40,800 nucleotides of DNA from Desulfuromonadales bacterium (GTDB lineage Bacteria; Desulfobacterota; Desulfuromonadia; Desulfuromonadales; JAAXQG01). Position 1 is the stretch's first letter; each line of letters starts with the position of its first letter. The stretch is from positions 1 to 40,800 of the forward strand of contig JAAXQG010000151.1 of the NCBI GenBank assembly GCA_012974445.1, read 5' to 3'. Below the pieces are notes generated by a model. That model did no database searches. It was not told the DNA's origin and saw only the letters and a list, made by a program, of their open reading frames with translations. The position numbers and the translations under genes were made by a program. This document shows, in pieces, positions 26,803-34,543 of this stretch.

Positions 26803-28173
26803 CTATTTCACCAGTACCGGTATCCTGGCCAGTACGCCAAAATTCACTCCCCCCGTCACGCCGGCGGGTTCATGGGGCTCGCAGTCCGGCATGAAGTACA
26901 TCGATTTTTTTTCCAAAGGGGCATAGGCTTCGTCGGCATTCTTCAGATTGAAATGTTTGACGAAGCAGTCCCATCTGGCCATCCCCGCGGTGTACGTTGA
27001 TTGTCCCTGCCATCGATCCGGGCCCCCGAAACCCAGATTGGCGAGAGCAACCGTCGTCGGATTGTCAATTTGTGATTCGAATGGTTCGCACTGGCCCGAT
27101 TCGAAATTCCAGTCGGCAATGTCGGCGTTCGGGCTCTCCATGCTGTCCGGGGCATCCGCTGGTTTGGCCGTTCCTGATTCGGTCATCCAGAGCATGTTCA
27201 CTGTGACGGCGCCGATAACCGTCGGACAGTTTCCGATATTCTGACCCGTACAGTCGGCGACAGGCAAGGTCATCTCCCAGGCTCGAGATCCGTTTGTGGT
27301 GTTTAATTCCCAGCAATCCCTCATCCGTTTAAAGGCAGATTCCAGTTCTCCTCCCGTTGCCGCCAGTGGCTCCCCGAGGGTGAGGGGATCCGGATTTCCT
27401 CCTGAGCAGACAAGAGACCTAACCTCGCTGGCATTTGTCCCGTTGCACGTGTCATCCGTCTGATCGAAGCTGGTCCAGCCTGCGGTGTTGGAGGTTGCGG
27501 GGTCGGAGCCGCTGTTGATCATCCTGCCCACATTGCAGCTGTATTCATCGTCTCCGTTAAGGATGCTGCTCTGGCAAATGGCGACAGGCTGATCAACTTC
27601 CCCCGGGCCAAGAGTACCGGCAAAGCCTATATAGGCAATGGCCTCGGCGCTCAGCGCGACTTCGTTGAAACCCAGCACCTGGGCGAAAAAGAAGGTTACC
27701 GGATTTGTCTGCCTGCGGGCGGTGACCCTGACAGCATTGATAAAGTTCAGGTTGGCATCCAGTTCCTCATCGCTGACACCGGCCAGTGAAACCGGCTCCA
27801 GGGAGGGGTTGGGCGTGAATGTCTTGTCGGAAAAGCTCCAGTGCCCCCTTTGGCTGTCGCCGTCGTTTGTCCCCGCAGTCCAGTGCACCTCTGCTGCCAG
27901 GCCATCGCTTCTGTTTTGCGTGGCCGTTTCGAAGGCGATGCGGTTGGCGTCGGCATTGACCTGTTGCCCGTCATCGTCATAGAGATCCTGGGCTCCGGCC
28001 AGGGCTCCTGCATCGGCGGCGTTCTGGAGTTCATTTTTGACTACATGGAGGCGGCTGATGTCGATGGCCAGCGCTGCCACACCCAGAAAGACAAGGAGCA
28101 GAAGTGCCACCAGCACAAGGGTTGCTCCTCGTTGATCTTTCAGGTTGAACTGCATCGGTAATCTGTCCCGCAT
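26803..28173 (-). CDS. tadG: TadG-like pilus-associated protein
   Basis: This 456-aa protein has an N-terminal prepilin-like segment, DQRGATLVLVALLLLVFLGV, continuing into AALAIDISRLHVVKNELQNAADAGALAGAQ, the pattern of the TadE/TadG family (pfam Flp-assembly N-terminus). The rest is a large extracytoplasmic domain rich in Asn, Asp, Gly and Thr, with about eleven cysteines that could form disulfides (for example DDTCNGTN and GNCPTV). The ATG at 28173 follows TAGGAG by eight bases. It probably sits at the pilus base or tip. It lies 11 bases after tadE. The C-terminal domain was not recognised. Confidence 0.85.
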   Translation of the reverse strand: MRDRLPMQFNLKDQRGATLVLVALLLLVFLGVAALAIDISRLHVVKNELQNAADAGALAGAQDLYDDDGQQVNADANRIAFETATQNRSDGLAAEVHWTAGTNDGDSQRGHWSFSDKTFTPNPSLEPVSLAGVSDEELDANLNFINAVRVTARRQTNPVTFFFAQVLGFNEVALSAEAIAYIGFAGTLGPGEVDQPVAICQSSILNGDDEYSCNVGRMINSGSDPATSNTAGWTSFDQTDDTCNGTNASEVRSLVCSGGNPDPLTLGEPLAATGGELESAFKRMRDCWELNTTNGSRAWEMTLPVADCTGQNIGNCPTVIGAVTVNMLWMTESGTAKPADAPDSMESPNADIADWNFESGQCEPFESQIDNPTTVALANLGFGGPDRWQGQSTYTAGMARWDCFVKHFNLKNADEAYAPLEKKSMYFMPDCEPHEPAGVTGGVNFGVLARIPVLVK

Positions 28174-28184
28174 CGCCTTGACTC

Positions 28185-28586
28185 CTATTCCAGTCGCATT
28201 CTTGTCTGCGCCTGCAGGTTAATGCCTCCGGTCAGGTCGGTAATGAAGGCCGGCATCAGAAGGAAGTCGTATTGATATGAAAGAGTGACGGTCAGATGTT
28301 CGGCATCAATGACAGGGGTAGTGCTGTAGCTGCTGGTCCCTCCGAAAGTAATAAGAGATGAACCTAGATAGTTGGAGGTGGTATCGGTGATCACTGCGGT
28401 CCTTTCATCGTCCGAAAGGCCAAAGACCACGCCGGCCCTGGCGGCCTCGCGGCTCGCATTGGTGAGCATCGCCTTGTCATAGAAAAGCACACCGAATTCG
28501 ATAATCCCGAAGACCAGCAAAAGAAGCAGTGGCAGGATGATGCCGAATTCGACACTGGCGGCTCCTCTCTGTTTCTGCTTGTTCAT
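28185..28586 (-). CDS. tadE: Pseudopilin TadE
   Basis: TadE is a minor pseudopilin of the Flp system that is cut by the prepilin peptidase. The track starts at 28619; the ATG at 28586 is preferred because GGGAGG lies eight bases upstream and gives the compact leader MNKQKQRG. The prepilin-like segment reads RGAASVEFGIILPLLLLLVF, with Glu at +5, then IIEFGVLFYDKAMLTNASREAARAG, a TadE hallmark. It is 133 aa. The C-terminal part forms a small extracytoplasmic domain. Confidence 0.9.
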   Translation of the reverse strand: MNKQKQRGAASVEFGIILPLLLLLVFGIIEFGVLFYDKAMLTNASREAARAGVVFGLSDDERTAVITDTTSNYLGSSLITFGGTSSYSTTPVIDAEHLTVTLSYQYDFLLMPAFITDLTGGINLQAQTRMRLE

Positions 28587-28671
28587 GGCCTGAACCTCCC
28601 GTCGATACCGTTTACCCATCTTCGTTTCAACCCATTAAATTGTCTGACACTTTCATGCCGAAGAAAGCGGC

Positions 28672-28941
28672 TTAGTTCCCCCTGCCACCTTTGCCTGAGA
28701 GGCCTAACTCCATGACATTGGTCTTCTGTCGCTTCAGGGCGTAAGAATTGGTATCGGCCTTCATGATCTCTTCGGCCACGATACCCGTGGTCCCCTCAGG
28801 TATCGTTTGCACGGCTTCGGTTCTAATGACCTGGGATTTCCATACTGCATTTTGAGCCTGCCCGAACTCCGCATCGACCAGGGGCGCGGTACATCCGGTA
28901 AGCACAAGGAGTGGTATTGCGATAGCGATGAAAGCTTTCAT
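28672..28941 (-). CDS. Small lipoprotein of the tad operon
   Basis: This 89-aa protein has a clear lipoprotein signal, MKAFIAIAIPLLVLTGC (lipid Cys at 17), so it is membrane-anchored. The mature part (about 72 aa) is polar, with a Lys/Arg-rich end KRQKTNVMELGLSGKGGRGN. The family was not recognised. By position, just after the secretin gene (13 bp), it could be an RcpB/pilotin-like or outer-membrane accessory factor, but no sequence evidence shows this. GAGGGGGA precedes the ATG. Confidence 0.75.
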   Translation of the reverse strand: MKAFIAIAIPLLVLTGCTAPLVDAEFGQAQNAVWKSQVIRTEAVQTIPEGTTGIVAEEIMKADTNSYALKRQKTNVMELGLSGKGGRGN

Positions 28942-28954
28942 GTTCTGGTCCCCC

Positions 28955-30457
28955 TCATTGTTCGATACTGACCGGTTGGTAGCCGAAAGAGCCTTCCAGC
29001 CCGCCTGGCTGTTTCATATTCCTGTGATTTGCCGACGATTGTTCTTTGTTTCCGGAGTTCAGTCTTCGCCCTTCCAGGCGCCCTTCGAGGTAAAATTCAT
29101 ACCAGTTCGGAGGCTGGAAATTTTCTCCCGGGAATTCAAGGTCGCTGCCGGAAATGGGCTTGATAAGTCGCGGGGTCACTGCAATCAGCAGGTCCGTTTT
29201 CTCCTGAAGGTAGGAGGTGCTTTTAAAGAGAGCCCCCAGCACGGGAATGTCGCCCAGCCCCGGGATTTTTCTGACTTCCTCGCGCAGGTTGTCCTGGAGA
29301 AGACCGGCCAGGGCAAGGGTCTGACCATCATACAGCTGTACCGTGGTTTCAAGTTTTCTCGTGGACAGGTTGGGAATGATGAATTCCGCCCCGAGGATCC
29401 CTGCCGGGAAGGAGCTTGTGGAGGATATCTCGCTGACGGTTGGCGCTACGCGCAGGGTTATTTTCCCATTGCTGAGAACCACCGGCGTGAAGACCAGAGC
29501 CACTCCGAATTCCTTGAACTCGACGGTAATTGTATCCAGCCCCTGAGCTACTGGAATTGGAAACTCCCCACCGGCGAGAAACTTGGCCTCATGACCGCTC
29601 AGGGTTACCAGCCGAGGTTCCGCCAGTACGCGCGCAAGGCCCTCAGTTTCCAGAAACTTCAGCGCCGTGGTGACGTTATCTATTTTTGCGAATATGTTGG
29701 CTGCCGAACCGACACCGTCAAAATTTGCGAAGTTCACGAGAAGCGTGCGGGTGGAGGCTCCAAGGCCTCCGTCGGTGAGATTGCCGAGGGAACCCACCCC
29801 GAACTGTCCGCCGAAGCTTTTACCCAGCTTGGTCAGCCCCAGAGCTGCCTGCCAGTCTTTTTCGGATCGTCTTGTAATCTCTGCAATTTTCACTTCAAGC
29901 ATCACCTGCTGGTTTCCTTCGACCATAAGCAGGTTGGTTATTCCCGGGAAAGACTTGCCGCTACCTTCCTGTTGGTCCTGTTCTTCAGCCTTTTCCGGGA
30001 GATATGCCTGGGTAAGCCTGAGTACCTGTTCAACAATTTCGGGGCCCGATACCGATCCGGAAAGCACTACACCCGTTTCCGAGGCGTAAACTTCAATGTT
30101 CTGCCGGGGGTAGAGTTTATGGAGTTTTTCCTTCAGGGCTGTGAGATCCAAAGCGACAACAAGGTCCAGAATGGTCCTTCCCTTGCCCTCTTCCCAGAGC
30201 ATGATGCTGGTGTAGCCGACTTCTTTTCCGTACACATAAATCTCTCTGGGAGACAGGACAAAGACATCTGCAATGGCCGGGTCGGCAATTGAGACCCGTT
30301 TTACCGCATGGGTGGTTTCAACAAGTTCCGCACCGCCGAGTTTGAGTTCGACCGTTGAGCGGTTGATTCCTGCTGCCCAAACAAGAGAGGCAGACAAGGT
30401 AATCAAGGAGAGGGTCAGTAGACTGAGGTGAACGATGAAAATGCTCTTGCGGAACAT
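28955..30457 (-). CDS. cpaC: Tad outer-membrane secretin CpaC (RcpA)
   Basis: This is the outer-membrane channel for Flp pili. It is 500 aa with a signal peptide cut near LVWAA (about residue 29). The N-terminal pilus/secretin N0-like domain (about 30-105: STVELKLGGAELVETTHAVK, IYVYGKEVGYTSI) is followed by a BON-like segment (about 105-150) and the secretin core (about 225-435), with RVLAEPRLVTLSGHEAKFLAGGEFPIP, GVALVFTPVV and DNLREEVRKIPGLGDIPVLGALFKS. A Ser/Asn/Gln-rich tail may bind a pilotin. AAAGGAGA precedes the ATG. Confidence 0.95.
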   Translation of the reverse strand: MFRKSIFIVHLSLLTLSLITLSASLVWAAGINRSTVELKLGGAELVETTHAVKRVSIADPAIADVFVLSPREIYVYGKEVGYTSIMLWEEGKGRTILDLVVALDLTALKEKLHKLYPRQNIEVYASETGVVLSGSVSGPEIVEQVLRLTQAYLPEKAEEQDQQEGSGKSFPGITNLLMVEGNQQVMLEVKIAEITRRSEKDWQAALGLTKLGKSFGGQFGVGSLGNLTDGGLGASTRTLLVNFANFDGVGSAANIFAKIDNVTTALKFLETEGLARVLAEPRLVTLSGHEAKFLAGGEFPIPVAQGLDTITVEFKEFGVALVFTPVVLSNGKITLRVAPTVSEISSTSSFPAGILGAEFIIPNLSTRKLETTVQLYDGQTLALAGLLQDNLREEVRKIPGLGDIPVLGALFKSTSYLQEKTDLLIAVTPRLIKPISGSDLEFPGENFQPPNWYEFYLEGRLEGRRLNSGNKEQSSANHRNMKQPGGLEGSFGYQPVSIEQ

Positions 30458-30476
30458 GACGGTCTCCTTTGCTCAT

Positions 30477-31310
30477 CTAGAGTCTTTCTTCTGACTCGAC
30501 ATTTTTAAAACTAATTTTCTCCGGATCTTTCTGCCCCCTGAGTATTTCAACCGAATAGGGGGTTGAAGGGGGAACGACGACCCTTGATTTCAATGTCGGA
30601 ATTCTCTTTTTAGGAGGCGGTTCCTTGACGGGGGGAAGAGTCTCTTCAACCAGGGGATTGCGCAGCACGAGATGGATCTCTCCGCTGTTGGTTTGCAGTG
30701 CCAGGGCCTCAGCCTCTTCAGGAAGGAGTTCCAGGGTTACAGTCTTGACCAGTTGGGGTTTTCCTTCTTCGATAAAGGTCTCCTGAGCGACAGCCAGAAC
30801 CTCGATGTTTTTCAGAATGGTTTCTGCAAATTTTTTTCTGTCTTTTCGTTCAATGACGGCCACGACATCAACGAAGGTGTTTGGAAGTATGAATCCCCCC
30901 ACCCCTGTTTCTTCATTCACGCGAATGGACATGGCCCGCTTGTTGGGTTTGATCTTGGCGAGCAGGCCGGCCCCGGACCCCGGGGAGGCCAGCGATGCGG
31001 CGATCACGGGCATGCCCGCATTGATAGGGGTGACGGCGACCCTTCCCTCGAGTTCCTTCAAATCCGTGAAAGCCCCCCTGGGAACATTCGCTTTGGGCCA
31101 TTGAACAAGGGAGAGGTTGGCTTCCAGCAATCGCATGCCGATGTCGACATCCTTGGCTGCAATAGCGATGAGTGTTATAGGGATTGTCGATTGGATTACG
31201 GGAGTTTCAGCAGACACTTGAGATTCAAGCCACCTGTTGGTGAGTGCAACAGCTGCCACGCCGAAGAGCACCGCCAGGCCCAAAACCAGGATTGCCGCAT
31301 ACTTTTTCAT
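30477..31310 (-). CDS. cpaB: Flp pilus assembly protein CpaB (RcpC)
   Basis: CpaB is a periplasmic, membrane-anchored partner of the CpaC secretin. It is 277 aa, with one N-terminal membrane segment (about 5-23), then an SAF domain (about 46-105: ITLIAIAAKDVDIGMRLLEANL, INAGMPVIAASL) and an RcpC/CpaB domain (about 120-215: AMSIRVNEETGVGGFILPNTFVDVVAV). A Pro/Lys-rich linker PPVKEPPPKKRIPT precedes a short C-terminal segment with EILRGQKDPEKISF, typical of CpaB ends. It starts with ATG after GAGG, 94 bp downstream of the peptidase gene. Confidence 0.93.
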   Translation of the reverse strand: MKKYAAILVLGLAVLFGVAAVALTNRWLESQVSAETPVIQSTIPITLIAIAAKDVDIGMRLLEANLSLVQWPKANVPRGAFTDLKELEGRVAVTPINAGMPVIAASLASPGSGAGLLAKIKPNKRAMSIRVNEETGVGGFILPNTFVDVVAVIERKDRKKFAETILKNIEVLAVAQETFIEEGKPQLVKTVTLELLPEEAEALALQTNSGEIHLVLRNPLVEETLPPVKEPPPKKRIPTLKSRVVVPPSTPYSVEILRGQKDPEKISFKNVESEERL

Positions 31311-31404
31311 TGCTCACACCTCACGAATCTGTTTATGAAGAGGCCAACCTGTGAAATCCGCTGAGCTACAGGCTAACAAAGAAATTCGATTTGAAAAGAA
31401 GTCG

Positions 31405-32013
31405 CTAAATGAATCCGCCCCAGCCCTGGAAAGAGAAGTACCCAAAGGCAATGGCCGAGGCGTAAGGAAATCTCTGCGTTTCGCCCCGAGGCTCTGGTCT
31501 GAAGAGGCCCGGATCACGGGTATATGCGAAAATCCGTAGATTTGAGAGCAATTTAAGGCTGCGCTTTCTAAGCTGAGGCACCAGGGCGCAGTGGAGCAAG
31601 GCGATGAGGCCACCGATCAGTGCAACATAGAGAAAGACATTGAAGATGGCAGCCGGGCCCAGGATCGCACCCATCGCAGCGAGAGCTTTTACGTCTCCCG
31701 CGCCCATTCCGCCCAGCAGGTAGGGGATGATAAGCAGGGAAAAACCGATACCGATCCCGCCGAGGGCATTTAAGAGGCCGGCAACTCCAGAGGAAGAAAG
31801 TCCAAGGTAAACGCCGGACAGGAGAAGGACCAGGGACGCGGGGTTGGGAATCCGTGTCAGGAAGGTGTCCGTTGCAACAATAAGGAAGAGGTAGCAGGAA
31901 CAGAACAGAACAGTCGTGTCCAAATTTGAAAAGGAAAGAAAAAGCAGAGAGAGGGACATGGATGCTGCTCCCATCACATAGCGCAAGAATTCTTCATCGC
32001 AAGACCATCCCAT
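31405..32013 (-). CDS. cpaA: Prepilin peptidase (A24, CpaA/TadV)
   Basis: This is a membrane aspartyl protease that removes the leader of Flp, TadE and TadG-type prepilins. It is 202 aa and lacks the N-methylation domain, as in CpaA/TadV. The two catalytic aspartates are in VATDTFLTRIPN (near 49) and the GxGD motif GGMGAGDVKALAAMG (near 107). About six membrane helices are visible. The C-terminal tail (about 150-202) is basic and soluble. It lies between the pilin genes and cpaB. Confidence 0.92.
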   Translation of the reverse strand: MGWSCDEEFLRYVMGAASMSLSLLFLSFSNLDTTVLFCSCYLFLIVATDTFLTRIPNPASLVLLLSGVYLGLSSSGVAGLLNALGGIGIGFSLLIIPYLLGGMGAGDVKALAAMGAILGPAAIFNVFLYVALIGGLIALLHCALVPQLRKRSLKLLSNLRIFAYTRDPGLFRPEPRGETQRFPYASAIAFGYFSFQGWGGFI

Positions 32014-32094
32014 CTCTCTGCCTCCTGAATTGAAGAGCTAAACATTTTAGGTGTCAAATTTAACAGCCATAAAACTTAACGTTGATACAGACTG

Positions 32095-32277
32095 CTATGG
32101 CGTCGTCCCCGTTATTTTAGTGTTGACGGTCTCAAAGGCAGTATTGACTGTGCCTCCAAGAGTTTTTACTGCGACAACCATGACGGCGGCAATCAGGGCC
32201 ACCATGAGTCCGTACTCTACAGCTGTTGCTCCGCTTTCATCGGAGAGGAAATTTGCCAGCATTCTTTTCGTTTTCAT
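32095..32277 (-). CDS. flp: Flp pilin 1 (probable major subunit)
   Basis: This 60-aa Flp-type type IVb prepilin has a leader of about 15 residues ending in SDESG, cleavage before ATAVEYG (Flp box with Glu-Tyr at +5/+6), then the hydrophobic core LMVALIAAVMVVAVKTLGG and a short tail. AAGGAGG lies before the ATG at ideal spacing, the strongest ribosome-binding site in the operon, which fits a major subunit. Confidence 0.95.
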   Translation of the reverse strand: MKTKRMLANFLSDESGATAVEYGLMVALIAAVMVVAVKTLGGTVNTAFETVNTKITGTTP

Positions 32278-32339
32278 GATTTATTCCTCCTTATTGGGGA
32301 AGTCGGTTTGAAAACATCACATTCACAGGTTGCTTGAAC

Positions 32340-32381
32340 TTAGGGTGGTCTGATTGCGTGACTGCTGCGAACTCCTAGCAT
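32340..32381 (-). CDS. Possible 13-codon ORF between the two flp genes
   Basis: On the minus strand AAAGGAGGT stands six bases before an ATG opening a 13-codon ORF (MLGVRSSHAIRPP). It ends 63 bp before the strong flp1 start. The ribosome-binding site is near-consensus while the peptide has no pilin features. It may be a leader peptide, a remnant of a lost gene, or chance. Confidence 0.25.
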   Translation of the reverse strand: MLGVRSSHAIRPP

Positions 32382-32438
32382 CTGCCACCTCCTTTCTTGA
32401 ATACTTGAATCCCCTGGCCTGTTTTGGAAAAGCGGTAA

Positions 32439-32612
32439 CTACCAGGGTGCCTCTAAGACTTTGGCGAATAACAACACAACTTGGTCTCCCAAGCTCATCA
32501 CCACCGCTACAATAACCGCCGCCACAAGAGAGGCCATGATGGCATATTCGATCGCCGTGGCCCCTCGATCCTCTTTCAGAAACCGCTTGATAAAGTTGTC
32601 TCGAATAGTCAT
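32439..32612 (-). CDS. flp: Flp pilin 2 (missed by the ORF track)
   Basis: This 57-aa protein falls just below the track's length limit. It reads MTIRDNFIKRFLKEDRG with cleavage before ATAIEYAIMASLVAAVIVAVV, then a tail ending in KVLEAPW. The Flp box with Glu-Tyr at +5/+6 is intact, so it should be a substrate of the CpaA peptidase encoded downstream. The ribosome-binding site (TTAGGT) is weak compared with flp1, so it may be a minor pilin. It is the first gene after the predicted operon promoter. Confidence 0.92.
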   Translation of the reverse strand: MTIRDNFIKRFLKEDRGATAIEYAIMASLVAAVIVAVVMSLGDQVVLLFAKVLEAPW

Positions 32613-32667
32613 CTAAGTACCTAATTAAACCGAAAATTCTGTGCGGGTAATTTCGATGTTGGCTTTA

Positions 32668-32695
32668 CTTCTATCGCTCATGTGGGGAATGTCAA
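32668..32695 (-). promoter_or_regulatory. Candidate tad operon promoter
   Basis: On the minus strand TTGACA (32695-32690) is a perfect -35 box. After 16 nt comes TAGAAG (32673-32668), a moderate -10. It lies about 55 bp before flp2 and downstream of the glnQ terminator, so the tad operon would be transcribed independently of the ABC transporter. Confidence 0.5.
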
Positions 32696-32757
32696 CGGGG
32701 ATAAATGTTGGAAGGGTAATTTGTTGAGTGTAATGGTCGGGCACAAAGGGATTGTGG

Positions 32758-32798
32758 AAAAAAAGAAACGCCCCCTCCGGTGGAGCCGGAAGGGGCGT
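32758..32798 (-). terminator. Terminator of the amino acid transporter operon
   Basis: On the minus strand ACGCCCCTTCCGG pairs with CCGGAGGGGGCGT (13 bp, one G-T) around CTCCA and is followed by TTTCTTTT. It closes the glnHPQ-type operon before the tad promoter. Confidence 0.93.
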
Positions 32799-32831
32799 AG
32801 ATGCGATGGAAACATATCTGGCGGGAAGGAC

Positions 32832-33566
32832 TCAGAGCACCTGATTCAGAAACAGCTTCGTCCGGTCTTCCTGGGGGTTGGTGAAGAAGTGCTCGGGCGT
32901 TCCCTCTTCAACAATTTTCCCCTGATCCATGAACAGAACGCGGTCGGCCACCTCGCGAGCAAACCCCATCTCGTGGGTGACCACGACCATGGTCATGCCT
33001 TCGGCGGCAAGTTGCTTCATGACGTCGAGCACCTCGCCGACCATCTCGGGATCCAGAGCGCTGGTGGGCTCGTCGAAGAGCATTACCTTAGGGTTCATGG
33101 CCAGAGCGCGGGCGATGGCCACGCGCTGCTGCTGACCTCCGGAGAGGCGGGAGGGATATTCATCCTCCTTAAATGCGAGACCGACCTTGTTGAGCAGGGC
33201 TCTGGCCTTTTGTTGCGCTTCGGAGCGTTTTCGGCCGTGGACGACCTGCTGGGCGAGGCAGAGATTCTCCAGCACCGTTTTGTGGGGGAAGAGGTTGAAC
33301 TGCTGAAAGACCATGCCGACTTCACGGCGAACCCTGTTGATATCGGTTCTGCGATCGGCAAGATTGAGACCATCGATGCAGATGCTGCCGCTCTCGAAGG
33401 ATTCCAGGCCGTTCATACAGCGCAGACAGGTGGATTTTCCCGACCCCGAGGGACCGATGATCACGACCACTTCGCCTTTGCTGATCTCCAGGCTGACATC
33501 ATCCACGGCGCGCACGATCTGTCCGCGACCCTGAAAGGTTTTAACGACATTTTCGACCTTAATCAC
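32832..33566 (-). CDS. glnQ: Polar amino acid ABC transporter ATPase (GlnQ type)
   Basis: This 244-aa ATPase of the polar amino acid uptake family has Walker [10 protein letters not shown] (about 38-46), a Q-loop at [17 protein letters not shown], signature [15 protein letters not shown], Walker [15 protein letters not shown] and H-loop [10 protein letters not shown]. The GTG start at 33566 lies inside the end of the permease gene (8-bp overlap), with GGAGG ten bases upstream, so translation is coupled. The substrate is not certain. A decayed copy of its 3' end lies at 20505-20641 beyond the tad locus. Confidence 0.93.
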   Translation of the reverse strand: MIKVENVVKTFQGRGQIVRAVDDVSLEISKGEVVVIIGPSGSGKSTCLRCMNGLESFESGSICIDGLNLADRRTDINRVRREVGMVFQQFNLFPHKTVLENLCLAQQVVHGRKRSEAQQKARALLNKVGLAFKEDEYPSRLSGGQQQRVAIARALAMNPKVMLFDEPTSALDPEMVGEVLDVMKQLAAEGMTMVVVTHEMGFAREVADRVLFMDQGKIVEEGTPEHFFTNPQEDRTKLFLNQVL

Positions 33567-34518
33567 TGACTGCGAACCTCCTCTCCATCCAGAAAATAAT
33601 CTGCGACAGCAGGGATGTAAGAATCAGGTACATAGCCGCCACGGTGAACCAGACCTCGAAGGTGGCGAAGGTCGAGGTGATAACCTCGCGGCCGCCTTTG
33701 GTCAGGTCGGTGATGGCGATGACCGACACCAGGGACGAATCCTTGATCAGGCTGATAAACTGCCCGGCCAGGGGGGGGAGGGTGCGCTTGATGGCCTGGG
33801 GCAGGATGATATTCTTCATCGCCTGAGGCACGGTCATCCCCAGAGAGCGGGCCGCTTCCATCTGTCCGCGGGGCACGGACTGGATCCCGGCGCGGATGAT
33901 CTCGGCCACATAGGCGCCGGAGAAGATGGCCAGGGCGCCGATACCGGCCACGTGGCGATTCAGGTCGAAGACCGTGCCAAGGAAGAAATAGAAGATGAAG
34001 ATCTGGACCAGCAGCGGAGTGCCCCGGATCAGTTCGACATAGAGGATCGCCAGGTGCCGTACGCAGTAGTTGCTGGAAATCCGGCACAGACCGATCACCA
34101 GTCCCAGCGCCATGCCGATGATACCGGAGAAAAAGCTGATCCAGAGGGTAACCCCGAGGCCTTGAAGCAGGGGGCCGAAGCGCCACTCACTGATGGAGCC
34201 GAGGTAGTCCCCCTCGAAGAGTTCGTCGCCTTCACTGACTTCCAGCGTTTTGGTATCGACGCTGATCTCCAGAGTCTCTCCCGTGTCGCTCTCCAACGTC
34301 AGCAGAGCCGATTTATCAGCCTCGACGATCTTGTGCACACGGCCGTCGAAGGGGATCGGCTGGAGTGTTTCGCTCTGGTAGATAAAATACTGGGGGACCC
34401 GTTGCCAGCGCCAGGTGTAGTCGATTTGTTTGGTGGCGCCCCATATACCAGCCGCCATCATCAGGATGATGGCGGCCAGCAGAAGTTTCCAGGGCCAAAG
34501 GGCTTTTTGAGACTGCAC
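33559..34518 (-). CDS. glnP: Amino acid ABC transporter permease with inserted beta-rich domain
   Basis: This 319-aa inner-membrane permease is longer than the usual GlnP/HisM length of about 220 aa. TM1 lies at about 10-28. Residues 45-112 form a soluble stretch ([19 protein letters not shown]..., [12 protein letters not shown]) that looks like a small beta-barrel, placed before the normal permease core. The core (from about 118) has [18 protein letters not shown] and the EAA loop [24 protein letters not shown] near 225-248, which contacts the ATPase. The start is GTG at 34518 with AGGAG 11 bases upstream. Confidence 0.88.
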   Translation of the reverse strand: MQSQKALWPWKLLLAAIILMMAAGIWGATKQIDYTWRWQRVPQYFIYQSETLQPIPFDGRVHKIVEADKSALLTLESDTGETLEISVDTKTLEVSEGDELFEGDYLGSISEWRFGPLLQGLGVTLWISFFSGIIGMALGLVIGLCRISSNYCVRHLAILYVELIRGTPLLVQIFIFYFFLGTVFDLNRHVAGIGALAIFSGAYVAEIIRAGIQSVPRGQMEAARSLGMTVPQAMKNIILPQAIKRTLPPLAGQFISLIKDSSLVSVIAITDLTKGGREVITSTFATFEVWFTVAAMYLILTSLLSQIIFWMERRFAVSD

Positions 34519-34543
34519 GATGATAAAAACTCCTGGTTCAGGC

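Noticed and set aside
28928-30292. 454-aa plus-strand ORF opposite the secretin gene
   Set aside because: It is antisense to cpaC, which has a full secretin signature and signal peptide; the plus-strand product has no motif.
32640-32700. Sigma-54 promoter for the tad operon
   Set aside because: A TGGC is present on the plus strand, but the required GG-N10-GC spacing is absent; the TTGACA-based promoter fits better.
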